From: a virus
Direction: 5' to 3' (one strand)
DNA: 26,916 nucleotides
Virus record (IMG/VR): IMGVR_UViG_3300027784_000032
Span: 1-26,916 of that record
Shown: positions 12,887 through 19,804 of the stretch, in pieces
Layout of the letters: every line of letters starts with the position of its first letter
Position numbering within the stretch: position 1 is the stretch's first letter
Position numbers and translations under genes: made by a program
Notes under the pieces: generated by a model
The model's database searches: none
Told to the model about the DNA's origin: nothing
Seen by the model: the letters and a program-made list of their open reading frames with translations, nothing else

Positions 12887-13027
12887 TTACAGGACTCTCA
12901 CGGGCCCGGAGCCTTCCAGTCGCCACACCCTACGGATAGGGCCTGCGACCCATTTCAAGGTCCGAAGACTGTAAGACTCCGGAACTTCCATGGTCATCCC
13001 GTTGCGGAACTCGATCAGGTATTGCAT
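12887..13027 (-). CDS. 46-residue protein of unknown function
   Basis: The gene reads MQYLIEFRNGMTMEVPESYS, then LRTLKWVAGPIRRVWRLEGS and GPVRVL. It looks like a tiny strand-rich basic protein, and IEFRNGMTMEVPES has the look of a beta hairpin. AGGAGGTACCGCC precedes the ATG, the same leader as the gene upstream, and a terminator follows 8 bases after the stop. Those two signals make a real gene likely despite its size. No family recognised. Confidence 0.65.
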   Translation of the reverse strand: MQYLIEFRNGMTMEVPESYSLRTLKWVAGPIRRVWRLEGSGPVRVL

Positions 13028-13047
13028 GGCGGTACCTCCTAGAATGA

Positions 13048-13065
13048 GGCGCCGTCCCTGGCGCC
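13048..13065 (-). promoter_or_regulatory. Intercistronic hairpin
   Basis: Two GGCGCC palindromes separated by 6 bases can form a 6-bp stem between the stop of the 199-residue gene and the 46-residue gene. There is no T-tract, so it may be an RNA processing or stability element. Confidence 0.4.
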
Positions 13066-13074
13066 GTGGTGGGT

Positions 13075-13674
13075 TTAGAGGTCCAGGTCCAGGCTTTCGG
13101 CCTGATTCTGGAGTTGCTGGAGCCTCTCGACTTCCTTTTCTACCTGGCCTTTCAGCTTGTCCCTGAGTTTGGGCGCGCCATCCTTGGCGCGGTGGGTATC
13201 CACCGCCTGGACACTCTGTATGCCATCCTTGGCGCTGATGAATGCCCGTGCGACCTGCTCCCAGCGGCCCTCATTCTTGTCGAGGGTTCCTTTGCTGGCC
13301 TTGTCTGCCACCGCTGCGGAGCATCCGACGCTTTCCAGCGTCGCTCGGATCACGTTGCGGAATGCTTCTTCTTCCACGCTGAGACCGCTTGCGCCGCCGC
13401 CACCCTTGGCAGGCGGCATCCCTTCGAGAATCTCCCTATTAATTCTTGCATCCCTGTTCGCGGCCTTCCTGGCTCGGAAGGATTCTTGGCTTTCGCCTTC
13501 CTCTCTCTGCATGTTCGTTGCTTGGGAGGCGATGCGACTTATGCCGCTGTAGATGATGTGGGCCGCTTGGGCCTCATTCTGTAGACAATCCTTTGCCTTA
13601 ATTTGCCTGCTGGTTCCATCCTGGAACTTGTAGGTCATGATGACCTGATCCGGGTCCAAGTTGACTTGGATCAT
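13075..13674 (-). CDS. First early protein after the switch promoter, unknown function, acidic tail SLDLDL (199 residues)
   Basis: The sequence opens MIQVNLDPDQVIMTYKFQDG and continues into a helical region with many Ala, Arg and Gln residues, a glycine-rich turn (PPAKGGGGASGLSVEEEAF) and a C-terminal coiled-coil-like segment (KLRDKLKGQVEKEVERLQQLQNQ) ending AESLDLDL. The tail resembles those at 5129-5407, 6020-6487 and 6591-7157. GAGGAGGTACCGCC precedes the ATG. It is driven by the promoter at 13755-13783, which carries operator-like repeats, so expression is probably regulated. I do not recognise a family. An early effector or an assembly factor is possible. Confidence 0.7.
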   Translation of the reverse strand: MIQVNLDPDQVIMTYKFQDGTSRQIKAKDCLQNEAQAAHIIYSGISRIASQATNMQREEGESQESFRARKAANRDARINREILEGMPPAKGGGGASGLSVEEEAFRNVIRATLESVGCSAAVADKASKGTLDKNEGRWEQVARAFISAKDGIQSVQAVDTHRAKDGAPKLRDKLKGQVEKEVERLQQLQNQAESLDLDL

Positions 13675-13725
13675 GGCGGTACCTCCTCGCTAGCTTGTGA
13701 AAGAACCCGCCTTCCTGGCCAGTCA

Positions 13726-13747
13726 GTGCGACCTTCCTGCATCGCAC
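13726..13747 (-). promoter_or_regulatory. Hairpin at the 5' end of the 13674 transcript
   Basis: On the minus strand GTGCGA / TCGCAC forms a 6-bp stem with a 10-base loop. Its first base is at or next to the predicted transcription start (about 13748). Confidence 0.55.
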
Positions 13748-13754
13748 GGTTCCT

Positions 13755-13783
13755 ACTATACCCATAATTCTCCTGGCGGTCAA
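13755..13783 (-). promoter_or_regulatory. Strong leftward early promoter with an operator-like spacer
   Basis: On the minus strand TTGACC (13783-13778), a 17-base spacer and TATAGT (13760-13755); each hexamer matches 5 of 6. The whole spacer is one copy of a repeated element (13761-13779). The promoter sits at the border between the leftward and rightward gene sets. Confidence 0.8.
13761..13779. repeat. Operator-like repeat, copy A (inside promoter spacer)
   Basis: CCCATAATTCTCCTGGCGG matches the copy at 13801 in 17 of 19 bases. It fills the interval between the -10 and -35 boxes, so a bound protein would block RNA polymerase. Confidence 0.55.
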
Positions 13784-13800
13784 TGGGTGCGACGACTTTT

Positions 13801-13819
13801 CCCGTAATTCTCCAGGCGG
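13801..13819. repeat. Operator-like repeat, copy B (upstream of -35)
   Basis: CCCGTAATTCTCCAGGCGG lies exactly 40 bases from copy A, about four helical turns, so two bound proteins would lie on the same face of the DNA. Confidence 0.55.
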
Positions 13820-14127
13820 CGGGCCCTGGCCAGAATCCGGAATCCCCCATCCATCGTTATCCCAATCAGGTATGGGTGGGACATGATTCTGGGCGCGGCG
13901 GCGCGCGGCGGGAAGTCTTGTTGCGGTGCGGCAGAGGGTAGTATGGGTGGGTTCGGGAGGGCGGGGACCACCCCAGTTCCGAGGCCGGGGGTACCAGTGG
14001 GGGCGGCACCTCTACAAACTGCTCCAGTGCAGGGAGTATGGCTCTAAGCCAGCTCCCCCATTCCCGGCTGGCCATCCTGCTCTCCGGGGTGCTACCCTGG
14101 CCGAAATCGAAAAGCCTGGAGCCTACC
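13820..14127. other. Gene-free switch region between early and late genes
   Basis: I see no credible gene here. The region holds a GC-only stretch (13890-13912) and two copies of TATGGGTGGG on the plus strand (13871 and 13942, 71 bases apart). No convincing sigma70 promoter points to the right. The best rightward match (TTGTTG, 15 bases, TAGTAT near 13940) is poor. The open frames that cross it have no ribosome binding sites. Confidence 0.5.
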
Positions 14128-14835
14128 ATGAGCGTTCCCGAGGATATGGCCAACCTGCTCCCCAAGGATGAGTTGGTGATGACGAGTCTGGGGCCGGTGA
14201 CTGAGGAGGATGCCCCGGAGATTAAGAACCGGGTCCGGGGGCAGTCGAATGGGTTGCAGAAGGTCCGGGCGGTGCATCACCAAGCGGCCAGGATGCTGGC
14301 GGCGGGGGCGAGGCCGGCTGAGGTGGCCCGGACGACCGGGATGCACCCGAACCGGCTGTATATTCTCCAGGATGACCCGGCGTTCGCCGGGCTGGTGGAG
14401 CATTATGCTGAGCAGGAGCATCAGATTTGGGTGGATGCTCGCCAGCGCGCGGCCATGCTCGGGGTGACGGCGATGGAGGAATTGCAGGATCGGGTCCTGG
14501 AGAATCCCGAGAATCTGACCAATAAACAGCTTCTTGAAATCGCCCAGGCGGCACTGTCCCACGGCGGGTATCCTTCGACCCAGCGGGTGGAGGAGTCGAA
14601 GTCCGTGGACATCTCGGATATTAAGGCCAGGGCCCAGGAGCAGGGGGTGTATGTTGGGGGAAACGTGGAGAGGAAGCCCGTTGAAGGTCGAGTGGTCGAG
14701 TCCTCCGAGGCATCAGGAGAAGCCTATGAGCCGGAAGAAGGCCCAGGGAGTGAGGTACGAGAAGAGAGTTCGGAGGATTCTGGAGGACCAGTCCTTGATG
14801 TTCGGCCCCTGGATGAGGGTTCAGAGCGGGAATAA
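14128..14835 (+). CDS. terS: Terminase small subunit (putative)
   Basis: This 235-residue protein lies two genes upstream of the large terminase. Residues about 40-80 contain a helix-turn-helix (QAARMLAAGARPAEVARTTGMHPNRLYIL) of the kind small terminases use to recognise packaging sites. The middle is helical (HYAEQEHQIWVDARQRAAMLGVTAMEELQDRV), as expected for oligomerisation, and the tail is acidic and probably disordered. I chose ATG 14128 (MSVPEDMANLL), preceded by a weak TGGAG; an in-frame ATG at 14038 would add a hydrophobic 30-residue extension that looks unnatural. The last 110 bases overlap the next gene in another frame. The assignment rests on position and the helix-turn-helix, not on a full family match. 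Confidence 0.7.
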   Translation: MSVPEDMANLLPKDELVMTSLGPVTEEDAPEIKNRVRGQSNGLQKVRAVHHQAARMLAAGARPAEVARTTGMHPNRLYILQDDPAFAGLVEHYAEQEHQIWVDARQRAAMLGVTAMEELQDRVLENPENLTNKQLLEIAQAALSHGGYPSTQRVEESKSVDISDIKARAQEQGVYVGGNVERKPVEGRVVESSEASGEAYEPEEGPGSEVREESSEDSGGPVLDVRPLDEGSERE

Positions 14836-15100
14836 GGTCTTCCATCGCCAGCCTGACGCCGTTTTGGTCGGAGAATCCGAGGGTCTGGTGGCCGAAATCA
14901 AGCACACAGAGGTCCAGAACGCCTGGGATCAGCTCTCCGAGTACGCAGAATTGCTCTCGAAGCTCTACGAAATGCCTTTCAAGCGGCTTCTGATCGCCAA
15001 AATCATTCATTCGGAGCCGGATGGCCGGGGCCCAGAGGATTCTGACCGGATGTTGGCCCTCGATGGGCCTGATGCCCGGCTCTGGCACCTCTTCATATAG
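14726..15100 (+). CDS. Small PD-(D/E)XK-like nuclease (Holliday-junction-resolvase or VRR-NUC type)
   Basis: This 124-residue protein starts MSRKKAQGVRYEKRVRRILE. The core QPDAVLVGESEGLVAEIKHTE gives an aspartate followed by an E-x-K motif, the PD-(D/E)XK signature. The surrounding fold (helix, strand pair, helix with WDQLSEYAELL) fits small resolvase-like nucleases. AGGAGAAGCCT precedes the ATG. It lies between the terminase subunits and starts inside the small-terminase gene. A resolvase trimming branched DNA before packaging is a sensible role; this is inferred from position. Confidence 0.7.
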   Translation: MSRKKAQGVRYEKRVRRILEDQSLMFGPWMRVQSGNKVFHRQPDAVLVGESEGLVAEIKHTEVQNAWDQLSEYAELLSKLYEMPFKRLLIAKIIHSEPDGRGPEDSDRMLALDGPDARLWHLFI

Positions 15101-15114
15101 AGAGGAGAAAGCGC

Positions 15115-16719
15115 GTGGGAGTCTCCGAGGACATCCAACATCTACTGATAGACACTTATCAGGACCCTGTGGCCTTCGCTCGGGCCTTCGTACCCCATTG
15201 GTTCCCTGCCTCACGGCAAGATGGGGAGTGGGGATTATGCCCAATCGCCCCTCTCCACCGGGGAATCCTGGCCATTCTGCTCCGGAAATGCGAGTTCCTA
15301 CTCCGCTACGGGGACCTCGAATGGATCGAGGAGAACTTCACATACTTCGACGAGGAGGGGAATGAGCACAAAATCTTCAATCTGACGGGGGAAGGCGCCC
15401 CGCAGATGTTCGTCTCGAAGTTCACCCTCATAATGATCCCCCGAGGATTCGCCAAGACTACCTGCGCGAACCTCGCCAACCTGCATAATATCGTCTTCCA
15501 AGACCACCGATATATCGCCTATATCTCCGAAACCCAGCCTCACTCGGTCCAGCAGGTGGACACAATCAAGCATGAATTGCAGTCTAATGAGAATTTGAGG
15601 GTGGTTTTCGGGGATTTGATGCCCAAGCAGAGGGAGGGGAAGTGGCAGGATCAGTTCTTTGAGACGCGGAATGGATGTGCGATGGTTGCCCGAGGCGGCG
15701 GTCAGCAGGTCCGAGGGATGCTGTGGAAGCAGCAGCGCCCGACCAAATGGATCATGGACGACATGGAGAGCAAGGATTCGGTCGAGACACCCGACCGCCG
15801 GGAGAAGCGGAGGGAGTGGTACTACGGAGATCTGGAGCCAATTCTGGACGATTTGGACGAGTCAGCCGCCGGTGTGGCCCTCGCAACCCTCCTTCACCCC
15901 GACGCCCTGGCCACCTATCTGGAACGTGACCACCGCTACACGGTGATTAAGTTCGGCGCGGAGGACAAAGCCGGGAACGATCTCTGGTACAAGAAGGGCA
16001 AGGACTTCCTAGAAGACAAGAAAAAGGCGTTCGCCAGGGCCCAGATGCTCCATGTCTTCTATCTGGAGTTCTACAATCAGGTCCGCGCTCCCGAAAACCA
16101 GGCGTTCAAGCCCGAATATATCCAGGTTTTCCCGAGGAAGACGGAGGATTCCGTCCGCCGGGCCATTGCCTGGGACCCCGCAATCTCCCAAGCATCGAAG
16201 TCTGACCATCCATCAATCTCCGTAGCAGGGATGACGGAGCATGGGATTATCCATTTCTACGAAGTAGAGGTGATGGATCGGCAGTCTACCGTCCGGGAGC
16301 AGGTGGACAAGTATTTCGAGTTGGCAAAGCGCTGGGACGTTGACCCCGCGCTCCATGGCATCGAATCGATCTCATTCCAGGCGGTGCTGATCCATCTGGT
16401 CCAGGAAGAAATGTTCCGACAGGCGTGGTTCTTCGAGCCGCAGAAGATCACCCACCAGCATGAGAAGGTTGCCAGAATTAAGGGTGTCTTGCAGCCCAGG
16501 TATCGCTCGGGGTATATCACCCACCAGCGGAGGTTTTCCCTTTATGAGGCCCAACTGTTAGACTTTCCGAACGGGAAGCTAGACGGGCCGGACTCCGCAG
16601 CCATGGCTGTTAGCCTGCTTGATCCGGCTGCTCCCTTGGCTACTCCGGAGAATGAGGACCTTGCAGCGGATCAATATGAGCCGATTGATAAGGTCATTCC
16701 GGGGTATTGGCAATACTAG
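15115..16719 (+). CDS. terL: Terminase large subunit (ATPase and nuclease)
   Basis: This 534-residue DNA-packaging motor starts at GTG, with AGAGGAGAAAGCGC upstream. The ATPase part has a variant Walker A RGFAKTT (residues 110-116), typical of many phage terminases, and Walker B WIMDDME (212-218). The C-terminal nuclease has AIAWDPA with D354, an acidic residue near E416 in GIESISFQ, and LDGPDSAAMA with D490/D493, fitting the RNase H-like metal site. Length is normal for the family. It packages concatemeric phage DNA into the prohead through the portal encoded two genes downstream. Confidence 0.9.
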   Translation: MGVSEDIQHLLIDTYQDPVAFARAFVPHWFPASRQDGEWGLCPIAPLHRGILAILLRKCEFLLRYGDLEWIEENFTYFDEEGNEHKIFNLTGEGAPQMFVSKFTLIMIPRGFAKTTCANLANLHNIVFQDHRYIAYISETQPHSVQQVDTIKHELQSNENLRVVFGDLMPKQREGKWQDQFFETRNGCAMVARGGGQQVRGMLWKQQRPTKWIMDDMESKDSVETPDRREKRREWYYGDLEPILDDLDESAAGVALATLLHPDALATYLERDHRYTVIKFGAEDKAGNDLWYKKGKDFLEDKKKAFARAQMLHVFYLEFYNQVRAPENQAFKPEYIQVFPRKTEDSVRRAIAWDPAISQASKSDHPSISVAGMTEHGIIHFYEVEVMDRQSTVREQVDKYFELAKRWDVDPALHGIESISFQAVLIHLVQEEMFRQAWFFEPQKITHQHEKVARIKGVLQPRYRSGYITHQRRFSLYEAQLLDFPNGKLDGPDSAAMAVSLLDPAAPLATPENEDLAADQYEPIDKVIPGYWQY

Positions 16720-16728
16720 GAGGGAATT

Positions 16729-17328
16729 ATGCCTGGGAATCCGATGGGTCCAGTGAATGCGATGCCCGGTGTGGACGGGCAAGGTGCGCGCGGGAAGACT
16801 CCGCAAGAGGTAGCTGCGGCTGGGAACGTGCCGCCGGGGCCTGCTCCGGGGGAGAATCCGGCGGCTCCGGGGCCGATGGCGGGGGTTCAGAATCCGCAAG
16901 GTGGCCCTGGCGGGGTGAGTGCCCAGCCGCAGATGCCCCAGGGAGCGCCCATCGCGCCGCGTCCGGGGGACATGCAGGGCCAGGTACCACCGCAGTCGGG
17001 CGGTATGCCGCCGCCCCAGGGCGGTCCTGCCGGTCCTCAACCGGGGCCACAGCCCGGTCCCGGAGGCCCGCAGCCGGGTCCAGTGGGGCCTCAGCCGGGG
17101 CCTGGGGGTCCGCAACCCGGACCACAACCCATGCCCGGAGGGCCACAGCCCGGTCCCGCGCCCAATGTCGGCGTCCCAGACTCCGGGACCGCGGCCCAGG
17201 ATGCCGTGTTGGAGAATCCCAGAATCCTCAGCGAAGCTCTCACAAAGGGCAGAGTCAACCCGATCCGGCAGAGAATTCGGAACACTGAGCTGCCGGAGGA
17301 AACTCAGCGGAATCTCAACTCGGGGTAA
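16729..17328 (+). CDS. Pro/Gln/Gly-repeat protein between terminase and portal
   Basis: This 199-residue protein is dominated by low-complexity sequence. Residues 1-100 are rich in Gly, Pro, Ala and Gln, and 102-143 repeat GPQPGP units. Only the last 45 residues look folded (AAQDAVLENPRILSEALTKG, then a basic helix and TELPEETQRNLNSG). The repeats are not strict Gly-x-y triplets, so a collagen helix is unlikely; polyproline-type extended structure is more likely. AGGAGGGAATT precedes the ATG. The location suggests a head or connector protein, or a terminase-portal tether. I do not know the family. Confidence 0.75.
   Translation: MPGNPMGPVNAMPGVDGQGARGKTPQEVAAAGNVPPGPAPGENPAAPGPMAGVQNPQGGPGGVSAQPQMPQGAPIAPRPGDMQGQVPPQSGGMPPPQGGPAGPQPGPQPGPGGPQPGPVGPQPGPGGPQPGPQPMPGGPQPGPAPNVGVPDSGTAAQDAVLENPRILSEALTKGRVNPIRQRIRNTELPEETQRNLNSG
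17032..17157 (+). repeat. GPQPGP-coding repeat
   Basis: In-frame repeats of sequences like GGNCCNCARCCNGGNCC encode about 42 residues of GPQPGP units. The third codon bases vary between units, so the protein repeat is older than any recent DNA duplication, or is kept by selection. Confidence 0.7.
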
Positions 17329-17334
17329 TGAAGA

Positions 17335-19494
17335 ATGGTGGATGAGCAGCTTGGTTTAGAGGACGATCCGGCTTTCGGAGTAGAGGAAGACCAGGATCGA
17401 ATGGAGGGCGAGCCCCAACAGAGGTTGGAGAAGGGGCTTGTCAGAAAGCGGGAAGAATGGGAAGGAAGCCCGGAAGGGGATGATTTCCAGCGGCCGATTG
17501 ACCTTCTGGAGCCGAATTCGGAGCTTCACGAGAAGCTCTTGAAGTACCTCAAGGAGCGGTTGGAGTATTCTGAGCGGCAGATGTCTCAGTTCTACGCTCG
17601 GTGGGAGGTCCAGGAGAAGAAGACCAATGCGTTCATCAACCTCCCGGAGTGGGAGGAAGAGTTGAAGCGGATGAACGAGAAGGGGCAGAAGCCTCAGAAT
17701 GTCTCCATGACCATCCCCTATCAGTTCGCGACTATTTCCACGATCACGACCTACCTGCTGCACACCTTCACTGGCCGGAAGCCGATGTTCCAGGTCGGGT
17801 CGTATAAGGCCGAGACGGCCAAGTCTGCGGAGATGATGGAGGAAGTTCTCCAGTTCAACGCGGACGTGACCCGGCTGATTAAGCACATGCACACCTTCTT
17901 GTACGCGACCCAGCAGTATAATCTGGGCGTGATGAAGGTGCAGTGGGAGAAAAAGAAGAAGATGAGGACCGTTACCCGGCGCCGGGCAGATGGTACTCTG
18001 GAGAAAAGCCGGGAGGAGCGGACGACTTTCGAGGGGAATAACATCGAGACGCTTGATCCCTTCCTTTTCTTCCCCGATCCTCGGGTGCCGATGTCCGAGG
18101 TGAACAAGAAAGGGGAGTATGTGTTCTGGAGGAGCTTCGAGGGTATCCACCACATTAAGCGGCTGGAGGCCGAGGGAATCTACAAGTGGGTGGATGATGC
18201 CAACGAGCAGATTCCGCAGAATCAGGCTACGGAGGGGTCTGGAACCGAGGCTGGCGGTGGCCGGTTGAATTTTGGCTCCTCAGACCCGCTCTACGGTCCC
18301 GGAATGCAGTCCCAGGAACAGCACACGACCAAATTCCGGCAGCTTGACCAGGGGACTGTGGAGATCATTCCCCAGGAGTTGGGCCTCGGAGACGGAGAGG
18401 TCCCGGAGAAGTGGATCTTCACCATCCTGAACAAGAGCCAGATTATCCAGGCAGAGCCGTTTGACGCGGACCATGATATGCACCCGGTCTGCGTTGCGGA
18501 GCCCTACACGGCCTCGCGGACCTTCGGTTCCCCTGGTATCTCGGATATGCTGTCCCCGCTCCAGGACACAATCTCCTGGCTTATCAACTCCCATCAGGAT
18601 AATGTCCGCCGGGTCCTGAATGATATGATTATCGTGGACCCAAGTAAGGTGGAAATGCAGGACTTGGAGCAGCCTGGGCCGGGTGGCGTTATCCGGTTGA
18701 AGCGTCATGCCTGGGGTCAGGACGTGAATCAGGCGATCCAGCAGCTCCAAGTGCAGGATGTGACGGCCCAGCATGTACAGGATGCCGAGCATTTCATGCA
18801 GTTGGGGCAGCAAATCTCCGCTGCGACGGACAACGTGATGGGGATTCAGGACCAGGGTGGTCGGAAGACTGCCTCCGAGGTCCGGATTACCAGCGAGGCG
18901 GCTGCCTCCAGGCTGGCCAGTCAGGCGAGAATCATCTCCGCTCAGGCGCTCGTTGACCTGACGGAAATGATGAGCATGAACTTCCAGCAGTATCTCTCCG
19001 ATGATTTCTACATTCAGATTGTCGGGGAGAAGGGGAGACAGCAGCCGCTCCACATCGGCCCGGAGCATATCTCTGGGGAGTTCTACTACCCTGTCCATGA
19101 TGGGACTCTGCCGATGGATAAGACGGCGCTGTTCCAGATTTGGCAGGAGCTTTTCCAGGTGATTGCCGGGGATGAGGAGCTTCGCCAGCAGTATGACATT
19201 CGCCGGGTGTTCGAGCACATTGCCGAGCTTGGCGGTGTGAAGAATCTGGAGTCCATGCGGATCGACCAAGTGGCCACGGAGGAGCAGATTCAGGGTATGC
19301 AGGCTCAGGGTCAGGTTGCTCCGTTGCAGGAGGCTGCTGGTCAGGCCGGAATGGACCCACAGGAACTCCAGCAAGCTGCCGTGGGAGTGGCCGGTGGAAT
19401 GCCGGAGAATGTCGGTGAAATGCCTAGGGAGGCTGCCCCACCGCAGACCGGCGGGGGCCAGGGCATCGACGCTCTCGTGGACCAGCTTGGTTGA
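17335..19494 (+). CDS. Portal protein
   Basis: This 719-residue protein is in the portal position after the large terminase. It has the long helical body expected of portals: an N-terminal acidic region, a segment naming the clip/stem area (SMTIPYQFATISTITTYLLHTFTGRKP), a middle domain (NNIETLDPFLFFPDPRVPMSEVNKKGEYVF) and a C-terminal helical region with DNVMGIQDQGGRKTASEVRITSEAAASRLASQARI, which is very typical of large podovirus-type portals. The C-terminus is rich in Gln, Gly and Ala. The ATG at 17335 follows the previous stop by 6 bases; the ribosome binding site is weak (GGGGTAATGAAGA), so coupling to the previous gene is likely. Twelve copies should form the DNA entry ring. Confidence 0.85.
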   Translation: MVDEQLGLEDDPAFGVEEDQDRMEGEPQQRLEKGLVRKREEWEGSPEGDDFQRPIDLLEPNSELHEKLLKYLKERLEYSERQMSQFYARWEVQEKKTNAFINLPEWEEELKRMNEKGQKPQNVSMTIPYQFATISTITTYLLHTFTGRKPMFQVGSYKAETAKSAEMMEEVLQFNADVTRLIKHMHTFLYATQQYNLGVMKVQWEKKKKMRTVTRRRADGTLEKSREERTTFEGNNIETLDPFLFFPDPRVPMSEVNKKGEYVFWRSFEGIHHIKRLEAEGIYKWVDDANEQIPQNQATEGSGTEAGGGRLNFGSSDPLYGPGMQSQEQHTTKFRQLDQGTVEIIPQELGLGDGEVPEKWIFTILNKSQIIQAEPFDADHDMHPVCVAEPYTASRTFGSPGISDMLSPLQDTISWLINSHQDNVRRVLNDMIIVDPSKVEMQDLEQPGPGGVIRLKRHAWGQDVNQAIQQLQVQDVTAQHVQDAEHFMQLGQQISAATDNVMGIQDQGGRKTASEVRITSEAAASRLASQARIISAQALVDLTEMMSMNFQQYLSDDFYIQIVGEKGRQQPLHIGPEHISGEFYYPVHDGTLPMDKTALFQIWQELFQVIAGDEELRQQYDIRRVFEHIAELGGVKNLESMRIDQVATEEQIQGMQAQGQVAPLQEAAGQAGMDPQELQQAAVGVAGGMPENVGEMPREAAPPQTGGGQGIDALVDQLG

Positions 19495-19516
19495 CTAAGA
19501 CTCCGTGGAGGGTAAA

Positions 19517-19804
19517 ATGGAAGATGACATCACGGAAAATCCCAATGGCTTCGAGCCAGCTCGGGAAATTCCATTGGAACACCGGAGGGACCTGAACCAT
19601 CTGCTTTACCATCCCGCCTTCAAGGAGGCAATAAGGGTGATTCAGCAGGAGAACCTCCAGAGAATCCTTGGGATGAGGCGGATGGATGTGACCTCCACGG
19701 AGCAAGTGGCTAGATTCTACTACCAGCAGGGCATGACTGACGGGGTAGAATACGTCATTGGTAGGCTGCGTGAACTAACCGTGGAGGAGAATAGCGATGG
19801 ATGA
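19517..19804 (+). CDS. Small virion-assembly protein of unknown function (95 residues)
   Basis: The sequence begins MEDDITENPNGFEPAREIPLEHRRDLNHLLYHPAFKEAIRVIQQE, with a helical middle and GMTDGVEYVIGRLRELTVEE at the end. Short helical proteins between portal and scaffold are common in podovirus-like genomes, and I have no named family. I prefer ATG 19517 over GTG 19505 because GTGGAGGGTAAA forms the ribosome binding site for the ATG. It overlaps the scaffold start by 8 bases, so the two are coupled. Confidence 0.7.
   Translation: MEDDITENPNGFEPAREIPLEHRRDLNHLLYHPAFKEAIRVIQQENLQRILGMRRMDVTSTEQVARFYYQQGMTDGVEYVIGRLRELTVEENSDG

Noticed and set aside
13598-13783. A 61-codon minus-strand frame starting at 13783
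   Set aside because: It overlaps the promoter and leader of the 199-residue gene, and its start lies inside the -35 region.
14038-14127. An N-terminal extension of the small terminase from the ATG at 14038
   Set aside because: The extra 30 residues are hydrophobic and Pro-rich with a poor start signal; ATG 14128 gives a natural-looking start.
16729-17328. A collagen triple helix in the Pro/Gly protein
   Set aside because: Gly does not occur every third residue; the unit is four residues (GPQP).
18280-19374. A 364-codon minus-strand open frame across the portal gene
   Set aside because: It is a shadow of the portal coding frame, with no start signal.
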